Shown here one piece after another: positions 33,833 to 41,691 of a stretch of DNA of 64,000 nucleotides. Every line of letters begins with the position of its first letter. The stretch's first letter is position 1. The stretch comes from Pseudomonas yamanorum (GTDB lineage: Bacteria; Pseudomonadota; Gammaproteobacteria; Pseudomonadales; Pseudomonadaceae), in NCBI RefSeq assembly GCF_900105735.1, contig NZ_LT629793.1, forward strand, positions 3,968,001-4,032,000. Reading direction: 5' to 3'. The translations under genes and the position numbers were made by a program. The notes beneath the pieces are model-generated. The model did no database searches. It was not told where the DNA came from and saw only the letters and a list, made by a program, of their open reading frames with translations.

Positions 33833-36262
33833 TTACCACTGGTAGGTGGCACTGGCGACTACGCTGCGTTGGTCGCCGTAGTAGCAGTAGGAAGCATCAC
33901 AGGTGGAAATGTAGTCCTTGTCGAACAGGTTGGTGGCGTTCAGTTTCAGCGATGCACCTTTGAGACTGTTGTCCAGGCGGCCGAGGTCGTAATGCACGGA
34001 GGCATCGAACACGGTGTAGGCATTGGCCTTACCCAGCCAGGTGTTGCCCTGGTCGCCATAGGTGTTGCCGGTGTAGCGGGCACCCGCGCCAATGCCGAAA
34101 CCGTCGAGTACACCGGCGTGCCAGGTGTAGTCGGTCCACAGGGACGCTTGCTGGTTCGGCATCAGTTGCAGGCGGTTGCCTTTGTATTGGCCTTTTTGAA
34201 CTTCGGATTTGGCCAAGGTGTACGCAGCAATGACCTTGAGGTTCTCGGTCACGTCAGATACGGCTTCCAGTTCCAGTCCCTTGACCTTCACTTCGCCGGT
34301 CTGGTTGGTGATCGACTGGCCACCGGCACCGAAGCTGGTAACGAGCACGTTCTTTTGGGTCAGGTCGTAGACGGCCGCACTCAGCAGGGTATTTGAGCCG
34401 GGCGGCTGGTACTTGACCCCCAGTTCCCATTGCTTGCCTTCGGTGGGTTTGTACGACTCGGTCGGTGAGACGCTGGCGTTACTCGCTGGCTGGAACGATT
34501 CGGCGTAGGAAAGGTACGGAACGAAGCCCGAGTCGAACACATAGCTCAGCGCGGCGTTGCCACTGAAATTCTTGCTGCGATCGGTATTGGTTGCATCGTT
34601 TTTGTTGAAGTACGTGGTGCCTTGGTGCACCCAGTCTTCACGGCCGCCCAAGGTCAGGCGCCACTTATCCAGAGCCATCTGGTCTTGGGCGTACAGGCCG
34701 GTCTGGATGGTTTTCTGGTTGTAGTCGTAATAGGCCGTGGAGCGCGCCGGGCGCACCACCGGCGTGGTGTTGACCGGGTTATAGAGGTTGACCGTTCCGC
34801 CGTCACCGAAGATCGACAGGTACGAGGTGTCGGTGCGCTGGTGATCAAGGCCGAGCAGCACGGTGTGGGTGATGTCACCGGTGGCGAAGTCAGCCTGGAA
34901 ATTGTTGTCGACCGCGAACTGGCCGATGTTCTCGTCCACGTTGGTCGACGAACGGCTGGTATTGCCCTCGGCATCAATCGTCGAGTAACCGTAGGAACCC
35001 ACGGTCAGTTGCTGGAAAGCCAGCTCCGACTTGGTGTAGCGCAGGTTCTGCTTGAACTGCCAGGTGTCGTTGAAGCGATGCTCAAAGGCATAGCCCAGTG
35101 CGTAGTAGGTGCGGTCGTAATACTCGTAGTCCGGGTCACCCAAATTTTTGTGATGGGACACCTCGCCCAATGGCGAGTGGATCTTGGTGCCGACAATCGG
35201 CAGGAACTGGCTGGTGGCGCCCGTATCGTCACGAGTGAACTGCGACAGGAAAGTCAGCTTGGTATCGGTGTCAATATTCCAGGTCAGGCTGGGGGCGATG
35301 TTGTAGCGCTTGTTGTCGATGTGATCGACCTGAGTGCCGGCATCGCGCACCACGCCGCTGAGGCCGTAGAGAAACTGGCCTTCATCATCGATCTTGCCGG
35401 TGCTGGCGAAGTTAATCTGGCGGTAGTTGTCGCTGCCGTATTGCACCTGAATGGCATTGCTCGATTCAGCGCTGGGACGTCGGCTGACCATATCCAGCAG
35501 GCCGCCTGGCGGGGTCTGGCCGTAGACGGATGAAGCCGGCCCACGCAGCAGCGTGAGGCGGTCGAGGTTCCAGGTTTCCGCTTTCGGGTTGGCGTACACG
35601 CCGCGTGGCAGCGGCAGGCCATCGAGGAATTGGGTGGGCTCGAAACCACGAACACGCATCCAGTCGTAGCGGGTGTCACTGCCGTAGCTGGCGGACACGA
35701 TGCCGGGCATGTACTTGACGGCGTCATCCAGGTTCTGGACGTTGCGGTCCTGCATTTGCTGGCGAGTGGCGACGGAAATCGAACGCGGGGCCTCGACCAG
35801 TGCGGTATCGGTCTTGGTGCCGGCAGCGGTGCGAGACGCCAGGTAGCCATTCACCGGCCCCCACGCACTTTCCGCATCCGCCTGCCCGGTAATACTGGTC
35901 TCCGGCAACGCCACAACCCCCTCCGGAATCGCTACCAGGCTGAAGGTGCCTGCACTGCTTTGCTCCAGTTGCAGCCCGGTCCCACGCAGCGCTTCACGCA
36001 ACGCGCCCTGCGCATCGAATTGGCCTTTCACCGGTGCGGAAGTCTTGCCCGCCGCCAAGCCCGGGTTCAGCGTCAACGCCAAACCGGCTTGGCTGGCGAT
36101 CTGGTTCAGGGTCGTGGCCAGCGGCGCTGCCGGCAGGTTGTAGGCGCGCACGCTGGAGGCCTGTTCGGCGGCGATCAGCTGGGTGCTGGCCAGCGGGGCG
36201 CTGAGGGCGATGGCCACGGCTAACAGGCTGGGGCGCAATAGGGTGTCTAGCGTGCGGGACAT
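33833..36262 (-). CDS. fiuA: Ferrichrome-type TonB-dependent siderophore receptor with signalling domain
   Basis: This 809-residue outer-membrane protein has a signal peptide ending near residue 31. An STN signalling domain follows (about 50-105, LATTLNQIASQAGLALTLNPG), then a TonB box region, plug (about 145-255, VQNLDDAVKYMPGI, LRGPASSVYGQTPPGGLLDMV) and a 22-strand barrel ending in Trp (SATYQW). The C-terminal CDASYCYYGDQR matches ferrichrome and hydroxamate receptors of the FhuA/FiuA type. Position after an ECF sigma/FecR pair matches P. aeruginosa fiuIRA (PA0472-PA0470). The ligand is inferred, not shown. Confidence 0.85.
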   Translation of the reverse strand: MSRTLDTLLRPSLLAVAIALSAPLASTQLIAAEQASSVRAYNLPAAPLATTLNQIASQAGLALTLNPGLAAGKTSAPVKGQFDAQGALREALRGTGLQLEQSSAGTFSLVAIPEGVVALPETSITGQADAESAWGPVNGYLASRTAAGTKTDTALVEAPRSISVATRQQMQDRNVQNLDDAVKYMPGIVSASYGSDTRYDWMRVRGFEPTQFLDGLPLPRGVYANPKAETWNLDRLTLLRGPASSVYGQTPPGGLLDMVSRRPSAESSNAIQVQYGSDNYRQINFASTGKIDDEGQFLYGLSGVVRDAGTQVDHIDNKRYNIAPSLTWNIDTDTKLTFLSQFTRDDTGATSQFLPIVGTKIHSPLGEVSHHKNLGDPDYEYYDRTYYALGYAFEHRFNDTWQFKQNLRYTKSELAFQQLTVGSYGYSTIDAEGNTSRSSTNVDENIGQFAVDNNFQADFATGDITHTVLLGLDHQRTDTSYLSIFGDGGTVNLYNPVNTTPVVRPARSTAYYDYNQKTIQTGLYAQDQMALDKWRLTLGGREDWVHQGTTYFNKNDATNTDRSKNFSGNAALSYVFDSGFVPYLSYAESFQPASNASVSPTESYKPTEGKQWELGVKYQPPGSNTLLSAAVYDLTQKNVLVTSFGAGGQSITNQTGEVKVKGLELEAVSDVTENLKVIAAYTLAKSEVQKGQYKGNRLQLMPNQQASLWTDYTWHAGVLDGFGIGAGARYTGNTYGDQGNTWLGKANAYTVFDASVHYDLGRLDNSLKGASLKLNATNLFDKDYISTCDASYCYYGDQRSVVASATYQW

Positions 36263-36333
36263 ACGGCGGCTCCTGAATGGAAATATTTCTCAATTGCCTA
36301 TGTGCCGAGCGAGATGCAAAAAGTGATAGGGCC

Positions 36334-36355
36334 GAATGAAAATAATTTCTATTAG
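36334..36355 (-). promoter_or_regulatory. Possible Fur box before the siderophore receptor
   Basis: The AT-rich GAATGAAAATAATTTCTATT, 70-90 bp upstream of the receptor start, partly matches the Fur consensus. The match is moderate; transcription may depend mainly on the adjacent ECF sigma. Confidence 0.35.
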
Positions 36356-36378
36356 TGGGTGAGTGCTGTTTTTGAGGG

Positions 36379-36450
36379 CCTCATCGCAGGCAAGCCAGCT
36401 CCCACAGGGGAACGCATTCCACCTGTGGGAGCTGGCTTGCCTGCGATGAC
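36379..36450. repeat. REP doublet, family C
   Basis: Arms CATCGCAGGCAAGCCAGCTC and GAGCTGGCTTGCCTGCGATG with a short loop, between the receptor gene and the FecR-type gene. Confidence 0.9.
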
Positions 36451-36473
36451 AATGGCCTATGCACCACAGGAGC

Positions 36474-37442
36474 CTACGGCTTGGGCGCCACCGTCACCCA
36501 CCACGGCGTGTGTTGTTGAATCTGCACCGGCAAGGTCGGCAGCAGTGCATTCAGCGCCAGGTTGGTGTCGTGCAGCGGGAAGCTGCCGGTGATCCGCAGG
36601 TCGGCCACGTGTTTATCCACACCCAGGTACCCGGTGCGATAGCGGCTCAGTTCCTCAACCACGTCGCCGAGGCGCGCGTTGTCTACCACCAGCATGCCGC
36701 GTGTCCAGGCGTCGGTGCCGGGGCTGATAGCCAGCATCGGGCCGAGGCCGTCGCGGCGCATCAGGACTTGCTGACCTTCCTTGAAGATCTGCTCCTGATG
36801 CAGCGCTTCAGGCTGCGCGCCGACGGCAGACTGCAACACGCTGAGGCGCGTGCCGTCGTCTTCGCGCTTGACGATAAACCGCGTACCCAAGGCGCGCAGG
36901 CTGCCTTCGCGAGTTTCGACAAAAAACGGGCGGGCGTCGTTGTGGCCGGTCTCGATGAGGATTTCGCCCTCCTGCAACACGATCAGCCGGCGTTTTTCGT
37001 CGAAGCGCACGTCGATGGCGCTGTGGGTATTGAGGTTGATCACCGTGCCGTCCGCCAGCTTCAGGGTGCGCTGTTCGCCGGTGGCGGTGCGCTGGTCGGC
37101 CAGCCAATAGTTGAGCGGCACGTAGCGCTGGCCGGCGAAGAGCACCAGGCCGCATACCAGCACCACACTGGCCAGGCCGCTGCCGAGCTTGCGCACGCGC
37201 TTGCGAATGCCTTCGCGCGATTGCAGCAACGCCGCACGGGCCGGGCCTGAGGCCACACTGAAACGCTGATCGAGCATGCCCAGTTGGCGCCAGGCCCGGG
37301 CGTGTTCTTCGTTGCTGGCCAGCCATTTGGCGAACTCTTCCTGTTCCACGGCGCTGCCGTCGCCCGAATCGAGGGACAGTTGCCAGGCAATGGCGGCGTC
37401 AAGCACCCGTGCCGAGACCGGCTTGGAACTGACCGGGCTCAC
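36474..37442 (-). CDS. fiuR: FecR-type anti-sigma/sigma regulator
   Basis: The GTG at 37442 overlaps the stop of the sigma gene (GTGA) and gives 322 residues; the upstream ATG frame would overlap further. The N-terminal cytoplasmic DUF4880-type domain (AIAWQLSLDSGDGSAVEQEEFAKWLASNEEHARAW) has the key tryptophans. One membrane segment lies near residues 90-110. The periplasmic FecR domain (LADGTVINLNTHSAIDV, GTRFIVKRED) senses the STN domain of the loaded receptor. It releases the neighbouring ECF sigma factor on signal. Confidence 0.88.
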   Translation of the reverse strand: MSPVSSKPVSARVLDAAIAWQLSLDSGDGSAVEQEEFAKWLASNEEHARAWRQLGMLDQRFSVASGPARAALLQSREGIRKRVRKLGSGLASVVLVCGLVLFAGQRYVPLNYWLADQRTATGEQRTLKLADGTVINLNTHSAIDVRFDEKRRLIVLQEGEILIETGHNDARPFFVETREGSLRALGTRFIVKREDDGTRLSVLQSAVGAQPEALHQEQIFKEGQQVLMRRDGLGPMLAISPGTDAWTRGMLVVDNARLGDVVEELSRYRTGYLGVDKHVADLRITGSFPLHDTNLALNALLPTLPVQIQQHTPWWVTVAPKP

Positions 37443-37957
37443 AGCGGCTCGCCATACAGGGCGATGTAGCACTGGCGAATGCCTTGAGCCAGGTATTGCC
37501 GTACCCGAGGCACGGAAACCCCAAGACGCTGGGCGATTTCGGCGTGGCCCATGCCATCGAGGCGGTTATAGAGGAAGGCCGCGCGGGCTTTGCTCGAGAG
37601 TTTGCCCAGCAGGCGGTCGATGGCCTTGAGGTCTTCGAGGATCAATTGCTGTTCTTCCGGGGACGGGTGTTCGCTTTCCGGGATCAGCATCAGCTCGGTG
37701 AGATAAGCCTGTTCCAGCGCGGCGCGGCGGAAGTAGTCGAACAGCAGACCCTTGGCGATGGCCACCAGAAATGCCCGCGGCTCGCGGGGCTCACGCAGTT
37801 CTTCACGGCCCAGCAGGCGCATGAAGGTGTCCTGGCTCAGGTCTTCGGCACGGCTGGGGCAGGCCACATTGCGTCGCAGCCACGCCAACAGCCAGCTGCG
37901 ATGGTCGCGGTATAACGCGCCAACAAGCTCACTGTGGGGACTTTGGATGGACGACAA
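37439..37957 (-). CDS. fiuI: FecI-type ECF sigma factor
   Basis: The product is 172 residues. Region 2 includes SRAEDLSQDTFMRLLGREE and region 4 includes the helix-turn-helix GMGHAEIAQRLGVSVPRVRQYLAQGIRQCY. It is the first gene of the sigma/FecR/receptor module and should transcribe the receptor gene under iron limitation when the siderophore is present. A Fur-like box is directly upstream. The name follows gene order with P. aeruginosa PA0472. Confidence 0.88.
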   Translation of the reverse strand: MSSIQSPHSELVGALYRDHRSWLLAWLRRNVACPSRAEDLSQDTFMRLLGREELREPREPRAFLVAIAKGLLFDYFRRAALEQAYLTELMLIPESEHPSPEEQQLILEDLKAIDRLLGKLSSKARAAFLYNRLDGMGHAEIAQRLGVSVPRVRQYLAQGIRQCYIALYGEPL

Positions 37958-37980
37958 GGCGACACCGATCGGGAAGTTTA

Positions 37981-38002
37981 AACTAACGAGAATTATTCGC
38001 GA
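37981..38002 (-). promoter_or_regulatory. Fur-like box before the FecI-type sigma gene
   Basis: On the minus strand, AATAATTCTCGTTAG matches 12 of 15 bases of a typical Fur half-array AATGATTCTCATTAT, 24-45 bp upstream of the ATG. This fits iron-repressed transcription. Confidence 0.6.
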
Positions 38003-38094
38003 TTGTGGCAGAGGTGTAAGGCGGGTGCAATTGGCGTTGGTCGGGCGGCGGCGTAATGATATCTATCATGATGATGCCGCTTGCTGTGGCGAGG

Positions 38095-38217
38095 GAGCTT
38101 GCTCCCGCTCGCTGCGCAGCAGTCGTAATCCAGGCAGTGCATTTTATTCAGTTGGAAATGGGTTGGCTGATTTTGGGTGCGCTTCGCACCCCGGCGGGAG
38201 CGAGCTCCCTCGCCACA
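38095..38217. repeat. REP doublet, family D
   Basis: Arms TGTGGCGAGGGAGCTTGCTC and GAGCGAGCTCCCTCGCCACA with an inner GCTGCGCAGC and a long loop of about 70 bp, directly after the exonuclease stop codon (minus strand). Confidence 0.85.
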
Positions 38218-38218
38218 C

Positions 38219-38926
38219 TTAGAATGAGGGCGCTTGCTTGCGGCGTTTCCATTGGCCCAGGCGCTGTTGTAACGCGTGCGGGCTGTCGATCTGTTGCTGC
38301 CGTGCGCGGCTGAACAAAATCAACATCAACTCCGCCGTCGCCAACGCGTCCGCACTGGCGTGATGGCGCTCGCCCACTTGCAGCTTGAAATGCGTGATCC
38401 AGTCATCCAGCCCCGCTTCGCGGATGTTGGCATCAGGGCACAGCAGCGGGGCGATGTCGGCCACGTCCAGGAACGGGTGGTTCAATCGATAGCCCAGGCT
38501 GTCCTTGAGCGCCCGGCACAGCATGTGTTGATCGAAGGGCGCATGAAACGCCAGCAGCGGACTGTCGCCGACAAACTCCATGAAGTCCATCAGCGCTTCA
38601 GCCGGATCACTGCCCGCCGCGATGGCACTGGGCCCCAGGCCGTGGATCAGCACACTGGGGCTGAGCTTGGTCTCGGCCCGTTGCAGGGTGCGTTCGAACA
38701 GCTGGGAGAAGTCCACAGCACCGTCTTCGATCACCACCGCGCCGATGGAAAGCACTTGGTCACGATTGAGGTTCAGGCCGCTGGTTTCGAGGTCCACCAC
38801 TACCCAGCGCTGGTCTCGCAGCGAACCGTCCCCTAGCTCCCGTGGCTTGGGCAATTGCTCAACCCGCTGCTGTTGCGCTGCGTCCAGGCCAGGTTTGGGT
38901 TTGCGCAGCCAGCCAAACAAGCTCAC
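38219..38926 (-). CDS. DnaQ-like DEDDh 3'-5' exonuclease
   Basis: This 235-residue exonuclease has the DEDDh core: VVDLETSGL (Asp45, Glu47), HAPFDQHML (central Asp), and HHASADALATAEL (His and final Asp). It resembles the DNA polymerase III epsilon-like proteins that occur outside replication. Its start overlaps the stop of the upstream cNMP/CBS/nucleotidyltransferase gene by 4 bp, so the two are co-translated. The pairing suggests joint action, but the substrate is not known. Confidence 0.9.
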   Translation of the reverse strand: MSLFGWLRKPKPGLDAAQQQRVEQLPKPRELGDGSLRDQRWVVVDLETSGLNLNRDQVLSIGAVVIEDGAVDFSQLFERTLQRAETKLSPSVLIHGLGPSAIAAGSDPAEALMDFMEFVGDSPLLAFHAPFDQHMLCRALKDSLGYRLNHPFLDVADIAPLLCPDANIREAGLDDWITHFKLQVGERHHASADALATAELMLILFSRARQQQIDSPHALQQRLGQWKRRKQAPSF

Positions 38927-40884
38927 AGCTGATACCGCAAGGTCAGACTGCTTTGCAGGCGTTGGGCCTGGCGCAGGGATTCACGCAGGATGCGCCGGTC
39001 CAGGTGGTTGAGGCTGTCGGGGTCGACACGGTTGGAATAGGGCAGGTTCTCGCGGGTTTGCAGTTGGTGCTGCTGCATGCGGGTTTGTTGAATGAAGTGG
39101 TAGGCCTCTTCATAGGCCGCACCGTCGAGACGTTCGATGACTTCCTTGGCCACCAGCTGGCGCAAGCGCTCCAGGGTGTTGATGGCGCTGATCCCGTTGG
39201 CCAATGCCAGCAGGCGAGCACCGTCGACAAAGGGCGTGAGGCCTTGCACCTTGAGGTCGAGTGTCGCCTTGTCGGCGCCTTTTCGCGTCAGCACGAAATC
39301 CCGGAAACGCCCCACCGGTGGGCGCTGGCGCAATGCGTTTTCGGCCAGCATGCGTTGGAACAAACGATTGTCCGCCACCTGGTCGAGAATGCCCTGACGC
39401 AATTGCTCGCACCCTTGCTCATCGCCCCAGACCACCCGCAAATCAAAATAGATGCTCGAACCCAGCAGGTTCTCCGGCGTTGCCTCGCGAATAAACCCGG
39501 CAAAACGCCGCGCCCATTCGGCTCGGGACAGGCACAGCTCAGGGTTGCCGGCCATGATATTGCCCTTGCACAGGGTGAAGCCGCACAGCGCCAGGCTCTG
39601 GTTGATCTGCTGTGCCAGGGGCAGCAGGCGGCCACGAATCTCGGCGGCTTCGGCGGCGTCCCTGGCTTCGAACAGAATGCCGTTGTCCTGGTCGGTATAC
39701 AGCGTCTGCTCGCGGCGGCCTTCGCTGCCGAAACACAACCAACTGAACGGCACGCCGGGGTCGCCCTTGTCAGCCAAGGTCAACTCGATGACGCGGCACA
39801 CCGTGTGGTCATTGAGCAAGGTGATGATGTGGGTGATCTGCGTGGACGAAGCACCGTGGGCCAGCATGCGTTCCACCAGCTGGCCGATTTCGCCACGGAT
39901 CGCCACCAGGTTTTCGACCCTGGGCGCATTGCGAATGGTGCGCGCCAAGTGCACCAGGTCCACCCGTTGCAGGGAAAACAGATCGCGCTCGGACACCACG
40001 CCACACAGGCGCTGATCCTTGACCAGGCACACGTGGGCAATATGCCGTTCGGTCATCGCGATCGCAGCGTCGAAGGCGCTGTGGTCCGGGGTGAGAAAGA
40101 ACGGCGCCTGGGTCATATGGCGCTCGATGCCCTGGCTGAAATCGCTGGTGCCGTCGGCCACCACCTGGCGCAGGTCCCGCAGGGTGAAAATCCCCAGGGG
40201 CGCCTTGTGCTCGTCGACGATCACGATGCTGCCCACTTGCTGCTCGTGCATTTGCGTGACCGCTTCACGCAGCGGCGTCAGCGGGCTGCAGGTCACCGGG
40301 TGACGCATGGCCAATTCGCCCAGGCGGGTGTTCAGCGAGTACTGCGTGCCGAGGGTTTCCACGGCCTTTTGCTGGACTTGCTGGTTGACCTGGTCCAGCA
40401 GGCTGCTCACCCCGCGCAAGGCGAAGTCGCGGAAGGCGCTGGAAAGGGCGAACAGCTTGATAAAGGCCGGCTTGTTCAGTTGCAGGCAGAAGGTGTCTTC
40501 GGCGGCTTTGTGCTCGGTGCGGGTCGCCCGTTCTCCCAGCAAGGCCGCCAGCGGAAAACATTCACCGGTGGTGATTTCAAAGGTGGTTTCGGCTGAATCC
40601 GGCCGCTCGCCGACCACGCGGCCCTGCTTGACGATATAGAAGTGTTCCACCGGCCCGCCAGAGGGCTTGAGGATGCTCTCGCCGGGGGCGTAGAAGCGCA
40701 ATTGGCACTGCTCTACCAGAAACCCCAGGTGGGTGTTCTCCATCTGGTTGAACGGCGGGAAGCGTTGCAGGAATTGCAGGGTGCCGTGGATGTTCTGCAA
40801 CACAGCGGTTTTCCCCGCTTGTGTGAAAGCATCAGCTTTACTCATACCTATGACCGCAGTTTTTTTGTCGTTATCGTTCCCCAT
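38923..40884 (-). CDS. Cyclic-nucleotide/CBS/DUF294 nucleotidyltransferase-like protein
   Basis: The product is 653 residues from the ATG at 40884 (AGGAG upstream). Domains in order: cNMP-binding (about 40-150), two CBS domains (about 190-310), DUF294 nucleotidyltransferase-like domain with GSEGRREQTLYTDQDNG at 387-402, and a C-terminal DUF294-C helical region to 650. The two aspartates TDQD are the expected metal ligands. It resembles GlnD-like signalling proteins without ACT domains. The regulated target and nucleotide are unknown. It overlaps the exonuclease downstream. Confidence 0.88.
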   Translation of the reverse strand: MGNDNDKKTAVIGMSKADAFTQAGKTAVLQNIHGTLQFLQRFPPFNQMENTHLGFLVEQCQLRFYAPGESILKPSGGPVEHFYIVKQGRVVGERPDSAETTFEITTGECFPLAALLGERATRTEHKAAEDTFCLQLNKPAFIKLFALSSAFRDFALRGVSSLLDQVNQQVQQKAVETLGTQYSLNTRLGELAMRHPVTCSPLTPLREAVTQMHEQQVGSIVIVDEHKAPLGIFTLRDLRQVVADGTSDFSQGIERHMTQAPFFLTPDHSAFDAAIAMTERHIAHVCLVKDQRLCGVVSERDLFSLQRVDLVHLARTIRNAPRVENLVAIRGEIGQLVERMLAHGASSTQITHIITLLNDHTVCRVIELTLADKGDPGVPFSWLCFGSEGRREQTLYTDQDNGILFEARDAAEAAEIRGRLLPLAQQINQSLALCGFTLCKGNIMAGNPELCLSRAEWARRFAGFIREATPENLLGSSIYFDLRVVWGDEQGCEQLRQGILDQVADNRLFQRMLAENALRQRPPVGRFRDFVLTRKGADKATLDLKVQGLTPFVDGARLLALANGISAINTLERLRQLVAKEVIERLDGAAYEEAYHFIQQTRMQQHQLQTRENLPYSNRVDPDSLNHLDRRILRESLRQAQRLQSSLTLRYQL

Positions 40885-41091
40885 GGTCGACTCCTGCGCT
40901 GCGGGTGCCCATTGGACGTAAGTCTAGGTAGCGATTCGCCCTCACTGACTAGGGAAAAACCTTACATGAATATCGTCCAAACCCCGTAGAACGCCCACTA
41001 GGCAAACTTTCCGACGAAGTGCACATTGTTCGCCCTTCCGGCGATGTCTGACTTCTGTGCTGGGAGATTGTTTAGAACTGCCGAGAAACGT

Positions 41092-41628
41092 ATGTCCGAC
41101 CACGATATTTTGAGTGACGCCGAGCGCGAGGCCCTGAGCGCGGTTATGCAGGAGCCTGATTTACCGCCACAACGGGTTTTGATCGTGGATGACGACAAGG
41201 ACGCGCGCGAACTGTTGGCAGAAATTCTTGGCTTGGACGGTATTCGTTGCATGACCGCCGACAGCGGTGAGGCGGCATGGGACTTGTTGAGCTCCAGCAG
41301 CTCCATTGGCTTACTGATCACTGACCTGCGCATGGCACCGAGCAACGGGTTGCAATTGATTCGCCAGGTACGCGAATCCACCCGGGCGGCGCTGCCGATC
41401 ATCATCATGTCGGGGGACGCTGAAGCGCCCGACGTTATTGATGCGATGCATTTGAGCGTGGTGGATTTTTTGCTCAAGCCCATTGATAGCGTGAAGCTGG
41501 CGAAGATGGTGAAGCGGGAGTTGGGAATAGCCCCGTCGCCAGGCAGTGACGAGCCCCACAAGGTGTATCGTCCTGCCCCGCATCGTCCCCATACGCCTCA
41601 GAAACACTCAATCAGTAAGAAAAAATAG
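41092..41628 (+). CDS. Receiver-only response regulator
   Basis: The product is 178 residues from the ATG at 41092, with a single receiver domain at about residues 27-145: VLIVDDDKDARELL, phosphoacceptor in LLITDLRMAPSNG, IIMSGDAEAP and LLKPIDS. There is no output domain. A C-terminal tail of about 35 residues is rich in Pro, His and Lys (HKVYRPAPHRPHTPQKHS, then ISKKK). It probably acts by protein contact, for example in a phosphorelay. No kinase is next to it. It is convergent with glcB across a shared terminator. Confidence 0.85.
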   Translation: MSDHDILSDAEREALSAVMQEPDLPPQRVLIVDDDKDARELLAEILGLDGIRCMTADSGEAAWDLLSSSSSIGLLITDLRMAPSNGLQLIRQVRESTRAALPIIIMSGDAEAPDVIDAMHLSVVDFLLKPIDSVKLAKMVKRELGIAPSPGSDEPHKVYRPAPHRPHTPQKHSISKKK

Positions 41629-41643
41629 CTTTTAGCACACACA

Positions 41644-41675
41644 AAAAAGCCCTGATCTTTCGATCAGGGCTTTTT
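41644..41675. terminator. Bidirectional rho-independent terminator
   Basis: Perfect 14-bp arms AAAAAGCCCTGATC/GATCAGGGCTTTTT with a TTTC loop, between the convergent receiver gene and glcB. The A- and T-runs allow use from both sides. Confidence 0.93.
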
Positions 41676-41691
41676 CGTTTCTAGCACTTAC

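Noticed and set aside
38842..40596. 584-residue plus-strand frame
   Set aside because: Shadow of the DUF294 protein, which has coherent domains on the minus strand.
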